The notes beneath the pieces were generated by a model, which ran no database searches, was not told the origin of the DNA, and saw nothing but the letters and a program-made list of their open reading frames with translations. From NCBI GenBank assembly GCA_016792565.1, contig JAEUMK010000070.1, forward strand, positions 1-33,419: DNA of 33,419 bases, in the 5' to 3' direction. Source of the DNA: Alphaproteobacteria bacterium (GTDB lineage Bacteria; Pseudomonadota; Alphaproteobacteria; Micropepsales; Micropepsaceae). A program made the position numbers and the translations under genes. Shown here in pieces: positions 15,529 through 22,527 of this stretch; position 1 is the stretch's first letter, and the number at the start of each line of letters is the position of its first letter.

Positions 15529-16277
15529 CGCCGCTCGCCCGCCGCGCAGACCGCCGCGTCGTCGTGGAAGGCCTCGCACATGCGCCGCGCTTCCAGCAGC
15601 CGCTCGGGCCTCAGCGTCTCGGCGGTCGGTCCCCAGGCGACGCATTCGCGGGCCAGCAGCAGCGCCTCGGGGAAGTCGCGCCGCGCCAGATCGTGGTCGT
15701 GCAGCACGGCGATCACCGTGCGGCCCTCGCCGCTCCAGCGCTTGAGGATGGCGACGAGATCGGCGGTGGTGTGGGAATCGATGGCGGCGAAGGGCTCGTC
15801 CAGCAGGATCAGCCGCGCGTCCTGCACCAGGACGCGGGCGAAGAGCGCGCGCTGCAGCTGCCCGCCCGACAGCGTCCCCACGGGACGGTTCTCGAAGCCC
15901 GAGAGGCCGACCGTCTCGATCGCCCTGACGATGCGCGCCATGTCGCCCTGGCCGACGGCGCGGAAAAGCCCGGCGCTGCGCACCGCGCCCAGCGCCACGA
16001 GGTCGAGCACGCTCATCGGGAAGGTGCGCTCGATCTCGGCAAGCTGGGGGAGGTAGGCGATGTCGCGGCGGGCGATACCGCCGCGGCGGATACTCCCCGC
16101 CAGCGGCCGGATCTCGCCGGCGATGCCTTTGAGCAGCGTCGACTTGCCCGCTCCGTTGGGGCCGGTCACGGCGGTCAGCGAGCCGGCGGCGAAGCTGCCG
16201 CTGAGATGATGCACCGCCGGGTGGCGGCGATAGCCGAGCGTCAGATCGTCGAGGTCGAGGCGGGCTTCGGCGGCCAT
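15525..16277 (-). CDS. znuC: zinc ABC transporter ATP-binding protein ZnuC
   Basis: This 250-residue ABC ATPase has Walker A GPNGAGKSTLLKG near residue 40, the Q-loop in YLPQLAEIERTFP, the signature LSGGQLQRALFARV, Walker B RLILLDEPFAAID and the H-loop in VIAVLHDHDLARR, all intact. The QLAEIERTFP form after the Q-loop is characteristic of metal (zinc/manganese) importers. It powers the ZnuB permease. The start at 16277 lies three bases after the stop of the small His-rich ORF, so translation is likely coupled; the SD sequence itself is weak. Expression is probably derepressed on zinc depletion through the box at 16441-16457. Confidence 0.93.
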   Translation of the reverse strand: MAAEARLDLDDLTLGYRRHPAVHHLSGSFAAGSLTAVTGPNGAGKSTLLKGIAGEIRPLAGSIRRGGIARRDIAYLPQLAEIERTFPMSVLDLVALGAVRSAGLFRAVGQGDMARIVRAIETVGLSGFENRPVGTLSGGQLQRALFARVLVQDARLILLDEPFAAIDSHTTADLVAILKRWSGEGRTVIAVLHDHDLARRDFPEALLLARECVAWGPTAETLRPERLLEARRMCEAFHDDAAVCAAGERR

Positions 16278-16280
16278 GGC

Positions 16281-16439
16281 TCAGACCCAGCCCAGCGCCC
16301 AGGCGACGGCGAGCCAGAGCATGACCGCCGCCGCGCCGGTCATGGCGAGACGCTGCCCCGCCCCGGCGCGCAGCAGCGAGAATCGCGCCGGCGCGGCGTG
16401 ACGGTGGTGGTGATGCGGATGGGCATGCGCGTCGGCCAT
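16281..16439 (-). CDS. 52-residue His-rich single-span membrane microprotein
   Basis: This short ORF is easily missed by gene callers. Its product begins MADAHAHPHHHHRHAAP, with seven histidines in the first 14 residues, followed by a short basic stretch and one hydrophobic helix (LAMTGAAAVMLWLAVAWALG, about residues 31-50) ending in Trp-Val. Its stop is three bases before the znuC ATG and it lies directly below the Zur box, which argues that it is translated. A His-rich N-terminus with a membrane anchor suggests metal binding near the ZnuBC complex or a zinc-sensing attenuator; both are inferences. An extra in-frame ATG at 16442 would give 53 residues. No SD sequence is present, so the mRNA may be leaderless. 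Confidence 0.62.
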   Translation of the reverse strand: MADAHAHPHHHHRHAAPARFSLLRAGAGQRLAMTGAAAVMLWLAVAWALGWV

Positions 16440-16440
16440 C

Positions 16441-16457
16441 ATGTTATAATATATCAT
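16441..16457. promoter_or_regulatory. Zur box
   Basis: ATGTTATA at 16441-16448 and TATATCAT at 16450-16457 flank one base. The second arm differs from a perfect palindrome at one position. This matches the proteobacterial Zur consensus ATGTTATAnTATAACAT closely. It directly abuts the start of the His-rich ORF that heads znuCB-cobW, so Zur would block transcription when zinc is plentiful. TATAAC within the box on the minus strand could be the -10 element. Confidence 0.82.
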
Positions 16458-16491
16458 ATAATCGGGGCATGCAAATTCGCGCGGCAGCCTC

Positions 16492-16509
16492 TTGTAGCGG
16501 CTGCTTCAA
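16492..16509. promoter_or_regulatory. upstream imperfect TetR-type operator
   Basis: TTGTAGC, four bases, then GCTTCAA form a palindrome with one mismatch. Its core (TGTAGC-N4-GCTTCA) matches the perfect palindrome 31 bases downstream centre to centre, about three helical turns. Confidence 0.55.
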
Positions 16510-16520
16510 TTTGCCATTGT

Positions 16521-16542
16521 CCATGTAGCAACCGCTACATGG
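16521..16542. promoter_or_regulatory. perfect TetR-type operator overlapping a start codon
   Basis: CCATGTAGC, then AACC, then GCTACATGG make a perfect 9-bp inverted repeat. It lies immediately in front of, and includes, the ATG at 16539. The TetR regulator encoded at 17405-17962 is the obvious candidate to bind it. Confidence 0.7.
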
Positions 16543-16976
16543 ATATGTCTGCGATGACCACCGACACGTCGAACGCCACCTCCCGGCTCCCCCTCACGAC
16601 AACGCAGATCGCGATACTCGTCGGTATCGGAGCCGCGCTCTGGCTCGCCGCCGCGCTGATGCTGCGGGCGCTCGCCCCGATGGGCGTCTATGACGGGCTG
16701 GGACGGGTCGCCCTCTATGTCCTCACCGTTCCCGGCACCTACCCGTTCATCTTGATCGCCCGCGCGGCAGCGCGGCTTAGGGCGGACCAGATCGCCATCG
16801 CCGTCACGGTCGCGACCGCGACCGCGGCTCTCCTCGACGGCATCGCCCTCGCCTGGTTCCCGGCCCTCTACGGATCGGATGCCGGTCAGGTCGCCGGCGC
16901 GGGCGCGGCGATCCTCTGGGGCGCGGGCGTCGCGCTGGCCCTCGGCCTCGCGATGAACCGCACCAGCAACCCCTGA
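16539..16976 (+). CDS. four-helix membrane protein, DUF5367-like
   Basis: This 145-residue protein is mostly hydrophobic, with four helices at about residues 24-43, 54-72, 80-98 and 112-133. The order and the sequences LYVLTVPGTYPFILIARA, ALLDGIALAWFPALYG and GAAILWGAGVALALGLAMN resemble DUF5367 membrane proteins. I give that name with moderate confidence, and the function is unknown. ATGs at 16539, 16545 and 16554 are possible and none has a clear SD; 16539 is embedded in the operator. It is followed 32 bases later by the epoxide-hydrolase-fold gene and is probably co-transcribed with it under TetR control. Such membrane proteins next to TetR regulators are often induced by toxic hydrophobic compounds. 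Confidence 0.75.
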   Translation: MDMSAMTTDTSNATSRLPLTTTQIAILVGIGAALWLAAALMLRALAPMGVYDGLGRVALYVLTVPGTYPFILIARAAARLRADQIAIAVTVATATAALLDGIALAWFPALYGSDAGQVAGAGAAILWGAGVALALGLAMNRTSNP

Positions 16977-17008
16977 CCCCTCGTCTCCAGCACAGGAAGG
17001 AACCTTTC

Positions 17009-17395
17009 ATGTCCGATCGGCCCGCAACCCCCAGCGCCGTCGTCAAGGCCTTCATGGACGCCATGGCGGTCAAGGACTACGACACGGCGCTGCGCTACAT
17101 CGCCGACGACTGCGAGTACGACAATGTCCCGCTTGCCAAGGTCCGCGGGCCGGCTGGCGTACGCGCGGTGCTGGAGCCGTTCTTCGCGCCGACGCTGGAA
17201 AACGAGTTTCTCGTGCGGCGCGAGCTGGCCGCCGGTCCGGTCGTGTTCCAGGAGCGTCTCGACCGCCATCGCCTGGCGACCGGCTGGGTCGAGCTTCCCG
17301 TCGCTGGGGTCCTGGAAGTCCATGACGGCCTGATCACGCTGTGGCGCGACTATTTCGACGCGGCCACGATCATGAAGGCCTGGCCGTCCGCCTAG
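17009..17395 (+). CDS. limonene-1,2-epoxide hydrolase-like protein (SnoaL/NTF2 fold)
   Basis: This 128-residue cone-fold protein retains the whole catalytic set of limonene-1,2-epoxide hydrolase. Tyr37 and Asn39 (EYDN) position the water, Arg83 and Asp85 (ERLDRH) and Asp114 (LWRDYFD) make the Asp-Arg-Asp relay, and the order and spacing match the family. It would add water to an epoxide; the substrate may be a terpene or any lipophilic epoxide. The length is slightly shorter than the Rhodococcus enzyme, as expected for proteobacterial members. GGAAGGAA stands ahead of the ATG. It is the second gene of the TetR-linked unit, and its stop is nine bases from the convergent TetR stop. Confidence 0.87.
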   Translation: MSDRPATPSAVVKAFMDAMAVKDYDTALRYIADDCEYDNVPLAKVRGPAGVRAVLEPFFAPTLENEFLVRRELAAGPVVFQERLDRHRLATGWVELPVAGVLEVHDGLITLWRDYFDAATIMKAWPSA

Positions 17396-17404
17396 GTCCG
17401 CCGG

Positions 17405-17962
17405 TTACAGCGCCGTCCGGCAGACATCGTCGAGCCCCAGGCTTTTCAGGAGCACCATGCCCTCGGTCATGGCCAGCAGCCGGGCCGCGTCGATGGCCCG
17501 TTGCGCGGGGCTCGGGCTGTCGAGCTGCGCTGCGCCCCAGGCGAGGAACCCCCGCCCGATCTGTTCGCCGAGCGCGCGGTAGAACGGATCGTTGCGCGCC
17601 GCGAGGCTCGCGATCTCCAGCCACAGGCTCATATAGGGCCACAGACTGTCGTCCAGCAGGACGCCGTGCAGGCGCGCCAGCAAGGCGTCCGGCGCCAGCG
17701 GCTGAGGCGCCGCCGCCGCATTGAGCAGTCCGGTCATGCGCTCGGCCACCCGCCCGAGCGTCGCGGACATCAGCACCGCCTTGTCCTTGAAATAGTAGAG
17801 CAGCATCCGGTCGCTGGTGCCGGCCGCCTCGGCGAGCGGTCTCAGGCTCGCCGCCGAGAGGCCGTTGGCGAGCACATAGTCGGCCAGCCGGTCCAGAATG
17901 ACCGAGCGCCGTTCGTCGGACTTCGCCGTGCCGCTGGCCGGTTGCCTGCCGGAGGATTGCAT
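17405..17962 (-). CDS. TetR family transcriptional regulator
   Basis: This 185-residue regulator has an N-terminal helix-turn-helix domain at about residues 15-62: [18 protein letters not shown], then [31 protein letters not shown] (in parts), with the YYFKDK signature. The rest is an all-helical ligand-binding and dimerisation domain with several tryptophans ([13 protein letters not shown]). AAGGTGA precedes the ATG at 17962. It converges on the epoxide hydrolase gene, and the two palindromes in front of that unit are its most likely targets; no copy of TGTAGC-N4-GCTACA was found in its own upstream region, so autoregulation is not evident. The ligand is unknown. Confidence 0.92.
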   Translation of the reverse strand: MQSSGRQPASGTAKSDERRSVILDRLADYVLANGLSAASLRPLAEAAGTSDRMLLYYFKDKAVLMSATLGRVAERMTGLLNAAAAPQPLAPDALLARLHGVLLDDSLWPYMSLWLEIASLAARNDPFYRALGEQIGRGFLAWGAAQLDSPSPAQRAIDAARLLAMTEGMVLLKSLGLDDVCRTAL

Positions 17963-18077
17963 CGCTCACCTTTGGCACATCTTGGGCGATGCCGGAATGC
18001 GCCGGAGCCACTGGATTTGGCGCGCCGCCAGCGCCACATTGATCGCAGCCCCCGCGCCAACGACAAGGACGCACGCC

Positions 18078-18740
18078 ATGTTCGGCCCCAAGCGCAAGAA
18101 GCTCGACCTCCCGACGCCCGGCGAAGCGCTGCCGGGGCGCACCGACCGCCAGATGCGCGTCGCCGACGCCCACACCGTGCTCGGCCGGCCGCTGAAGGGG
18201 CCCTGGCCGGCAGGACTGGAGACGGCGCTCTTCGGCCTCGGCTGCTTCTGGGGGGCGGAGCGCAAGTTCTGGCAGCAGCCGGGGGTCTATTCGACCGCCG
18301 TCGGCTATGCCGCCGGGCTGACGCCGAACCCGACCTACGAGGAAGTCTGCTCGGGCCTCACCGGCCACAACGAGGTCGTGCTGGTGGTGTTCGATCCCAA
18401 GATCACGTCCTACGGCGCGCTGCTGAAGGTCTTCTTCGAGAACCACGACCCGACCCAGGGCATGCGCCAGGGCGGCGACATCGGCACGCAGTACCGCTCG
18501 GGCATCTATGCCTGCACCGACGCCCAGCGCGCCGAGGCGGAAGCCGCGCGCGAGGCCTATGGCGCGGCGTTGAAGGCGCGCGGCTTCGGGCCTATCACGA
18601 CGGAAATCCTGCCCGCGCCGGTCTTCTACTATGCCGAGGACTATCATCAGCAATATCTCGACAAGAACCCGCAGGGCTATTGCGGGCTCGGCGGCACCGG
18701 CGTCGCCTGTCCGATCGGCACCGGCGTCGCGGCGCGCTAG
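18078..18740 (+). CDS. msrA: peptide-methionine (S)-S-oxide reductase MsrA
   Basis: This 220-residue enzyme reduces the S-epimer of methionine sulfoxide in proteins. The nucleophile is Cys56 in [10 protein letters not shown]. The substrate pocket motif [12 protein letters not shown] and the block [22 protein letters not shown] (in parts) are conserved, and the resolving cysteines are Cys202 and Cys211 near the C-terminus. The N-terminal extension of about 45 residues ([17 protein letters not shown]) is the usual one for this subgroup. The ATG at 18078 was chosen as the first in frame after the divergent TetR gene. It lies 23 bases before the GMC oxidoreductase gene, and they may be co-transcribed. 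Confidence 0.96.
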   Translation: MFGPKRKKLDLPTPGEALPGRTDRQMRVADAHTVLGRPLKGPWPAGLETALFGLGCFWGAERKFWQQPGVYSTAVGYAAGLTPNPTYEEVCSGLTGHNEVVLVVFDPKITSYGALLKVFFENHDPTQGMRQGGDIGTQYRSGIYACTDAQRAEAEAAREAYGAALKARGFGPITTEILPAPVFYYAEDYHQQYLDKNPQGYCGLGGTGVACPIGTGVAAR

Positions 18741-18763
18741 CGGCGCTCGGGCGGCGCGTCTCC

Positions 18764-20281
18764 ATGTTCCTTGATGGCCGCACGCCGCCCGGCGGCGCCG
18801 CGCTCGGCGCCGATCTCGCCATCATCGGGGCGGGCGCGGCGGGCATCACGCTCGCCCGGGCGCTCGCCGGACGCGGGCTGAAGATCGCGCTCATCGAGAG
18901 CGGCGGCCTGGAGTGGAGCGAGGCGGCGGCCGATCTCGGCGCGGGCTCGCTCGGCGAACAGCATTACGGCGATCTCGCCTATGTGCGGCTGCGCCAGTTC
19001 GGCGGCACGACCGGCCATTGGGGCGGCTGGTGCCGCGAACTGGACGCGATCGACTTCGAGCCGCGCGACTTCGTGCCGCTCTCGGGCTGGCCGATCGCCA
19101 AGAGCGATCTGGCGCCGTTCTATCCCGAGGCCCAGTCGATCCTTCAGCTCGGCCCGGCGCGCTACGACGACTTCGCCGCCGTCGCCGCCGAGGCGAAGGC
19201 CGAAGCGCCCATCGCCCCCGGCGGCGACATGGAGGCGGTGCTCTTCGAGTTCTCGCCGCCGACCCGGATGGGCGAGGTCTATCGCGCCGAACTGGAGCAA
19301 AGCGACGTCGCGGTCTGGCTCAACACGACGGTGAGCGACATCCGCCTTTCGGACGATCTCACGACCGTCACCGGGCTCGTGCTGTCGCGCGACGGCGCGC
19401 CGCCGCTCGCCATGGCGGTGCGCCATGTCGTCGCCGCCTGCGGCGGGCTCTCCAATCCGCAGCTCCTGCTCAATGCTGACAGCCAGGTCGCGGGCGGCAT
19501 CGGCAACGCCCACGATCAGGTCGGCCGCTGTTTCGCCGAGCATCCGATCGTCGAGACCTTTGCGGCGATCCTGGCGCTCGGTCCGGCGACCGGCGCGCCC
19601 TTCGCCTTCCGCGACACCAGTGTCGGCAACCGCCGCTATCGTCCCGCCTTCCAGCCGAGCGCCGCGGCCCGTCGCGCCAAGGGGCGGCTTTCGACGCTCG
19701 TCACCATCAACGAACCCGGCCCCGCCTTCGATCCCGCGACCGGAGGCTTCGACCGCTGGGACGAAGCGCGTCTCGGGCCGCAGGCGACCGGCGCGGCGAT
19801 CGCGGCGCTTTCGGGCGCCGGGCCGCTGCGGCTGCACTATCGCAGCGCCGGGTTCGAGACCCGGCCCAATCCCGACAGCCGCGTGACGCTGACCGCGGCG
19901 CGCGACCGCTTCGGCGGCCGCCGCATCAAGCTCGATTGGCGGCTGAGCGATGCCGACCTCGACGACTATCTCGCCAATCTTGAGGATCTGGGCCGCGCCT
20001 TCGCGGCGGCCGGCACGGCGGTCATCCGCATCGACCCCGAGGCGCGCGCCCGCTACCGGGCCGACACGTCCTGGGGCCACCACCACATGGGGACGACGCG
20101 GATGGGCGACGATCCCCGCGTCTCGGTCTGCGACGGCGATGGCCGGGTGCACGGCATGGCCAATCTCTGGATCGCCGGTTCCTCGCTGTTCACGACGCCG
20201 GGGGCGGCGAACCCGACGCTGACCATCGTGGCGCTGGCCCTGCGCCTCGCCGACCGGCTGAAGAAGGCGTTCGCGCCATGA
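18764..20281 (+). CDS. GMC-type FAD-dependent oxidoreductase (large subunit)
   Basis: This 505-residue flavoprotein oxidises an alcohol or sugar. The FAD-binding Rossmann motif is LAIIGAGAAGITLARALAG near residue 20, with the acidic end IESGG. A central GTTGHWGGWCRELDAIDF loop resembles the flavin-covering segment of gluconate and sorbitol dehydrogenases. The C-terminal GMC domain has SWGHHHMGTTRMGDDP and the closing LWIAGSSLFTTPGAANPTLTIVALALRLADRL (in parts), which supplies the catalytic His and Asn. It has no export signal of its own. The stop shares ATGA with the next gene, which encodes a twin-arginine signal, so it may be exported as a complex. The substrate is not evident. Confidence 0.9.
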   Translation: MFLDGRTPPGGAALGADLAIIGAGAAGITLARALAGRGLKIALIESGGLEWSEAAADLGAGSLGEQHYGDLAYVRLRQFGGTTGHWGGWCRELDAIDFEPRDFVPLSGWPIAKSDLAPFYPEAQSILQLGPARYDDFAAVAAEAKAEAPIAPGGDMEAVLFEFSPPTRMGEVYRAELEQSDVAVWLNTTVSDIRLSDDLTTVTGLVLSRDGAPPLAMAVRHVVAACGGLSNPQLLLNADSQVAGGIGNAHDQVGRCFAEHPIVETFAAILALGPATGAPFAFRDTSVGNRRYRPAFQPSAAARRAKGRLSTLVTINEPGPAFDPATGGFDRWDEARLGPQATGAAIAALSGAGPLRLHYRSAGFETRPNPDSRVTLTAARDRFGGRRIKLDWRLSDADLDDYLANLEDLGRAFAAAGTAVIRIDPEARARYRADTSWGHHHMGTTRMGDDPRVSVCDGDGRVHGMANLWIAGSSLFTTPGAANPTLTIVALALRLADRLKKAFAP

Positions 20282-20658
20282 GCGGCCCGACCGACCGCTC
20301 CTGGCGCGTTACGCGGCGCACGCTCGGCCTCTCGGCGCTGGCGGCGCTCGGCGGGACGGCAGCCGGAACCTGGCCGCGCTGGGCGTTCTGGCGCACCGCG
20401 GCCGGCGCGTCGCTGGCGGCGCTCGCCAGCCTGCCGCAGGCGGCGGCGCTGCGGGCGCTGGGCGCGCGAATCGTGGGCGAAGGGATGGACCAGGGGCTGG
20501 AAGCGCGGCTGGAGGCGAAGCTCGCCCCGGACGGCTACGACGCGGCGGTGGCTCGCGACCGGGCGGCCGGACGCTTCGTCACCGTGGACGGCTGGCGTGT
20601 GCCCGAAACGGCGGCGCTCGCGGCCGTGTGGCTCGCGAGCGCCGGTCAGTCTCGTTGA
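20278..20658 (+). CDS. small Tat-signal partner of the GMC oxidoreductase
   Basis: This 126-residue protein has a twin-arginine type leader, TRRTLGLSALAALGG (Arg13-Arg14). A second hydrophobic stretch follows near residues 40-60, and a C-terminal helical region ends VDGWRVPETAALAAVWLA. The pattern resembles the small (gamma) subunits of FAD-dependent gluconate, fructose and sorbitol dehydrogenases, which carry the Tat signal for the cofactor-loaded large subunit and help insert FAD. The match is by architecture and context more than by residue identity. Its start overlaps the stop of the GMC gene by four bases, ensuring matched synthesis. No cytochrome c subunit gene follows; a CHAP lipoprotein gene converges seven bases later. 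Confidence 0.68.
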   Translation: MSGPTDRSWRVTRRTLGLSALAALGGTAAGTWPRWAFWRTAAGASLAALASLPQAAALRALGARIVGEGMDQGLEARLEAKLAPDGYDAAVARDRAAGRFVTVDGWRVPETAALAAVWLASAGQSR

Positions 20659-20665
20659 AGCCGGA

Positions 20666-21823
20666 TCAGCGGAAGGCGGCGACGCTGGCCGGCTTGCCGG
20701 CCGGCACGAAGGCGGCCTCGACGGTGGTCGCTTCGGCGCCGGTCTCGCCCCTGGCGACGACGGCGACGGCGGTCGCGCCCAGATTGATCGGCTTCGCACC
20801 GGGCACGATCGTATCGACCATCGCGGGCCCGGCGTCGGCGACCGCCACGGGGGCCGCCGCCGGCGCGCCCAGCGTGCCGGGCTTGGCGCCGGGAACGATG
20901 GTGTCGACATAGACCGGCTTCGCCTCGGCGACGGCGACCGGCGCCGCGGCGGGCTCCTCGGCTGGGGCGCTGCGCAGTTCGATCGAGCCCGGCTTGGCCA
21001 TCGGGGTCACCGGCGCGCGGACTTCGGCGACCAGGACCGGCGCTTCGACGGGCGCGGCGGGGGCGGTTTCGGGCAGCGGCGCGGGCTTTGAGGCGGCGGG
21101 CAGCGCGGCGGCGAACTGGACGTTGGCGCTCAGCGCGGACGGCACGCTTTCGAGGCTGGCGAAGACCGTCGCGTTGCCGTTGGCCGGCGCATCGACGATG
21201 AAGCCCGAGACGGCGAGGGCGCGCTTGCCGAACTTGCCCAGATTGGGATGCCAGACGACGACCTTCGACCAGTCGTTGTTGGCCGAGACGTCGAGCACCG
21301 GCTGGTCGAGATAGATCTGGCCGTTGCTCAGCCAGTTGGCGTGATCGATGACGATGTGACGGCTGTCGACGATCTTCGTGACCACGCCGACATGGCCGCG
21401 GCGGGTCTGCATGACGATGACCGAGCCGACGGCCGGGGCCTTGATGCGGACGAAGTCGCCCGAGGCCTGCTTCCACCAGGTATTGGCGTTGCCGCGGATC
21501 GCCACGCCCGAGCGCTCGCGGGCGAAGGGCACGCACTGCAGGTTGCGGTTGATCCACACCGTGCGCGGCTGGATGTCGGCCGAGGCCAGCAGACGGTCGC
21601 TCGGCGGCGTCGTCACGTTGATCTGGCGGACGGTCAGGCTGAGCGCGCTGGTGACTTCGGCGAGCGCGGCGGAGGCCGGGGTGATCTGGGGCTGGACGAA
21701 GGCGGCGGTCTCGACCGGCGTATTGCCGGCATGCCGTGCCGTGTGGTTGGCGGTCGTGCAGGCGGTCAGAGCGGTCACCGCGCACAGGATGGTTGTGCGC
21801 GCGAGAAGGCCTCGTGCCGTCAT
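20666..21823 (-). CDS. CHAP-domain lipoprotein with repeat-bearing C-terminal tail
   Basis: This 385-residue protein has a lipoprotein signal (lipobox LTAC, Cys22) and a CHAP (NlpC/P60-like) amidase domain at about residues 85-205, with nucleophile Cys97 in LQCVPFAR, His144 in RRGHVGVV and the polar IDHANW at 160-164. CHAP enzymes cut peptidoglycan peptides or act as amidases. The last 170 residues are Pro/Ala-rich, low in complexity, and contain two 30-residue repeats. The start is the ATG at 21823; a TTG at 21841 is less likely. It is a paralogue of the next gene upstream. A candidate CtrA box lies in the 188-base region before it, suggesting cell-cycle control of a wall hydrolase. Confidence 0.87.
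   Translation of the reverse strand: MTARGLLARTTILCAVTALTACTTANHTARHAGNTPVETAAFVQPQITPASAALAEVTSALSLTVRQINVTTPPSDRLLASADIQPRTVWINRNLQCVPFARERSGVAIRGNANTWWKQASGDFVRIKAPAVGSVIVMQTRRGHVGVVTKIVDSRHIVIDHANWLSNGQIYLDQPVLDVSANNDWSKVVVWHPNLGKFGKRALAVSGFIVDAPANGNATVFASLESVPSALSANVQFAAALPAASKPAPLPETAPAAPVEAPVLVAEVRAPVTPMAKPGSIELRSAPAEEPAAAPVAVAEAKPVYVDTIVPGAKPGTLGAPAAAPVAVADAGPAMVDTIVPGAKPINLGATAVAVVARGETGAEATTVEAAFVPAGKPASVAAFR
20774..20953 (-). repeat. two tandem 90-bp repeats within the CHAP gene
   Basis: The two 90-bp units start near 20774 and 20864. Each encodes a 30-residue segment with the shared core VDTIVPGAKP, preceded by PVAVA and followed by LGA. They sit in the low-complexity C-terminal tail and look like an in-frame duplication that has since diverged. 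Confidence 0.8.
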
Positions 21824-21944
21824 GAACTCTGCCCCGACCAACTATTGTCCCTGGGCGAAAGGGGTAAATACCGGGTGGCGGGGGCGTCAACTTAAAGTTC
21901 GCGTAATGTTACGAACGGAAATAGAACTCGCGCTCTAAGCGCCT

Positions 21945-21984
21945 GATATCGCAGGGGAACCTTTTTAGTTAAGAAGCCCCTAAC
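21945..21984 (-). promoter_or_regulatory. candidate CtrA box and promoter of the CHAP lipoprotein gene
   Basis: Reading leftward, TTAG, seven bases, then TTAAC (21984-21969) differs from the CtrA consensus TTAA-N7-TTAAC at one position. It merges with a possible -35 (TTAACT), and GATATC at 21945-21950 follows after 16 bases as a weak -10. The 5' leader would be about 115 bases. Confidence 0.42.
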
Positions 21985-22011
21985 GCCTTGCAGATATTAA
22001 GGTTTCCACGT

Positions 22012-22527
22012 TCAGTAGCGATGGCTTTGTGCACCTGCGAAGCGATCGGGCGCCATGATGAATCCCTGCACCGTATAGACGCGGGCGCCATACTGGCCGC
22101 CGGGGGCGTACCAGACGCGGACCGCCGACCAGTCATTGGCGGGCGAAACGTCCAGCACCGGCTGGTCGAGATAGACCTTGCCGTCGTTCAGCCAGTTGGC
22201 GTGATCGATGACGATCTCGCGGTCGGAAACGAGGCGCCGCACCACCGCGACATGGCCGCGATCCGATCGCTTGTAGCCGCGCAATACCATGACGGCGCCT
22301 TCCTCCGGCTCGTCCTCGCGGTCGTAGAGCCCGTCGGCCTTGGCCCACCAGGTGTGGGCGTCGCCGTAGATCTCGACCCCCGACTGGGCCCGCGCGAAGG
22401 GCACGCACTCCACCTGGTCGTCGACGACCCGCGGATCGGCGAAGCCGCCGTCGAAGTCTGGCGTCGAGGAGCAGGCGGCGAGCAGGAGCGGCGCGGTCAG
22501 GCAGACGAGGCGGGCGAGTCGGGGCAT
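22012..22527 (-). CDS. small CHAP-domain lipoprotein
   Basis: This 171-residue lipoprotein has lipobox LAAC with Cys19 and a single CHAP domain making up nearly all of the mature chain. The nucleophile is Cys41 in VECVPFAR, the base is His92 in DRGHVAVV, and VIDHANWLNDGKVYLDQPVLDVS (in parts) is nearly identical to the segment in the larger CHAP protein downstream, showing that they are tandem paralogues. The likely role is peptidoglycan cleavage at the outer-membrane inner face. The start at 22527 gives a normal lipoprotein leader; the frame stays open upstream but without signal character. It is divergent from the CC0125/CC1285-type lipoprotein gene across a 146-base region. Confidence 0.88.
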   Translation of the reverse strand: MPRLARLVCLTAPLLLAACSSTPDFDGGFADPRVVDDQVECVPFARAQSGVEIYGDAHTWWAKADGLYDREDEPEEGAVMVLRGYKRSDRGHVAVVRRLVSDREIVIDHANWLNDGKVYLDQPVLDVSPANDWSAVRVWYAPGGQYGARVYTVQGFIMAPDRFAGAQSHRY

